Shown one piece after another: positions 5,533 to 5,570 of a DNA stretch of 5,570 bases. The stretch spans positions 1 through 5,570 of the forward strand of contig CAZTJA010000158.1 in the NCBI GenBank assembly GCA_964613745.1, read 5' to 3'. Made by a program: the position numbers and the translations under genes. Origin of the DNA: CAZTJA01 sp964613745 (GTDB lineage Bacteria > Desulfobacterota > Desulfomonilia > Desulfomonilales > Desulfomonilaceae). Numbering within the stretch: position 1 is the stretch's first letter; every line of letters starts with the position of its first letter. The notes beneath the pieces are model-generated. The model worked only from the letters and a program-made list of their open reading frames with translations. It did not search any database and had not been told where the DNA came from.

Positions 5533-5552
5533 ATCCCGCCCTTCGGCGGGAT
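5533..5552. repeat. Inverted repeat ATCCCGCC / GGCGGGAT near the right edge
   Basis: A perfect 8-bp GC-rich stem around a CTTC loop. With its flanks (GG before, GAC after) it reads on the minus strand as GTCATCCCGCC...GGCGGGATCC. This is the style of REP-like palindromes common in intergenic DNA. No T-run follows on the plus strand, where GACTTGTGGGG continues. It could act as a transcript-end hairpin for the reductase although 165 bp away. Confidence 0.55.
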
Positions 5553-5570
5553 GACTTGTGGGGCGATAAC

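Larger units (their letters stand above)
5368..5570. other. Non-coding right-hand flank made largely of palindromic sequence
   Basis: No credible gene is visible in these 203 bp. Besides the two strong inverted repeats there is a weaker one, CGGGA (5460-5464) with TCCCG (5476-5480). The stretch 5425-5556 may be one composite repeat element or two adjacent ones. A 15-codon ORF from 5422 is not credible. Confidence 0.5.

Overview
The window looks like chromosomal DNA from an anaerobic or facultatively anaerobic Gram-negative bacterium. A sulfate-reducer-type Desulfobacterota (former Deltaproteobacteria) is my best guess. Three things point that way: an oxygen-sensitive radical-SAM sulfatase maturase beside a Cys-type sulfatase, a pair of CBS-domain proteins with CRxC motifs of a style I associate with that group, and an aldo/keto reductase with a twin-arginine signal. 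This is inference from gene content, not a measured affiliation. Base composition looks even, and I saw no obvious transferred island, CRISPR array, tRNA, rRNA or transposase gene.

Layout. (1) Minus strand, 1-1597: a maturase gene followed by the first 58 codons of an arylsulfatase that runs off the left edge. The maturase would convert the sulfatase's active-site Cys55 into formylglycine, so the two form a functional pair. (2) 1598-1769: a divergent intergenic region with a strong AT-rich -10 element, a 12-bp palindrome where a -35 box should be, and a very good ribosome binding site. (3) Plus strand, 1770-3169: two tandem CBS-domain genes, one with two CBS domains and one with four. They are 23 bp apart and almost certainly cotranscribed. 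They carry no catalytic or membrane domain and look like free-standing ligand-sensing proteins. (4) 3170-3208: a short convergent junction with a cUUCGg hairpin. (5) Minus strand, 3209-4150: a metallophosphoesterase with all family motifs, starting at TTG or more likely at an upstream CTG. (6) 4151-4365: a second divergent intergenic region with promoter-like elements and another short palindrome. (7) Plus strand, 4366-5367: an aldo/keto reductase with a Tat-type signal. (8) 5368-5570: no gene, but two strong inverted repeats that look like dispersed palindromic elements.

Working relationships. Only the sulfatase/maturase pair and the CBS pair have a clear within-module relationship. The phosphoesterase and the reductase are divergently transcribed neighbours with no evident shared pathway. 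The best candidate for something under-described is the CBS pair: a small two-domain protein plus an internally duplicated four-domain protein in which each half ends in a C-x2-C motif.
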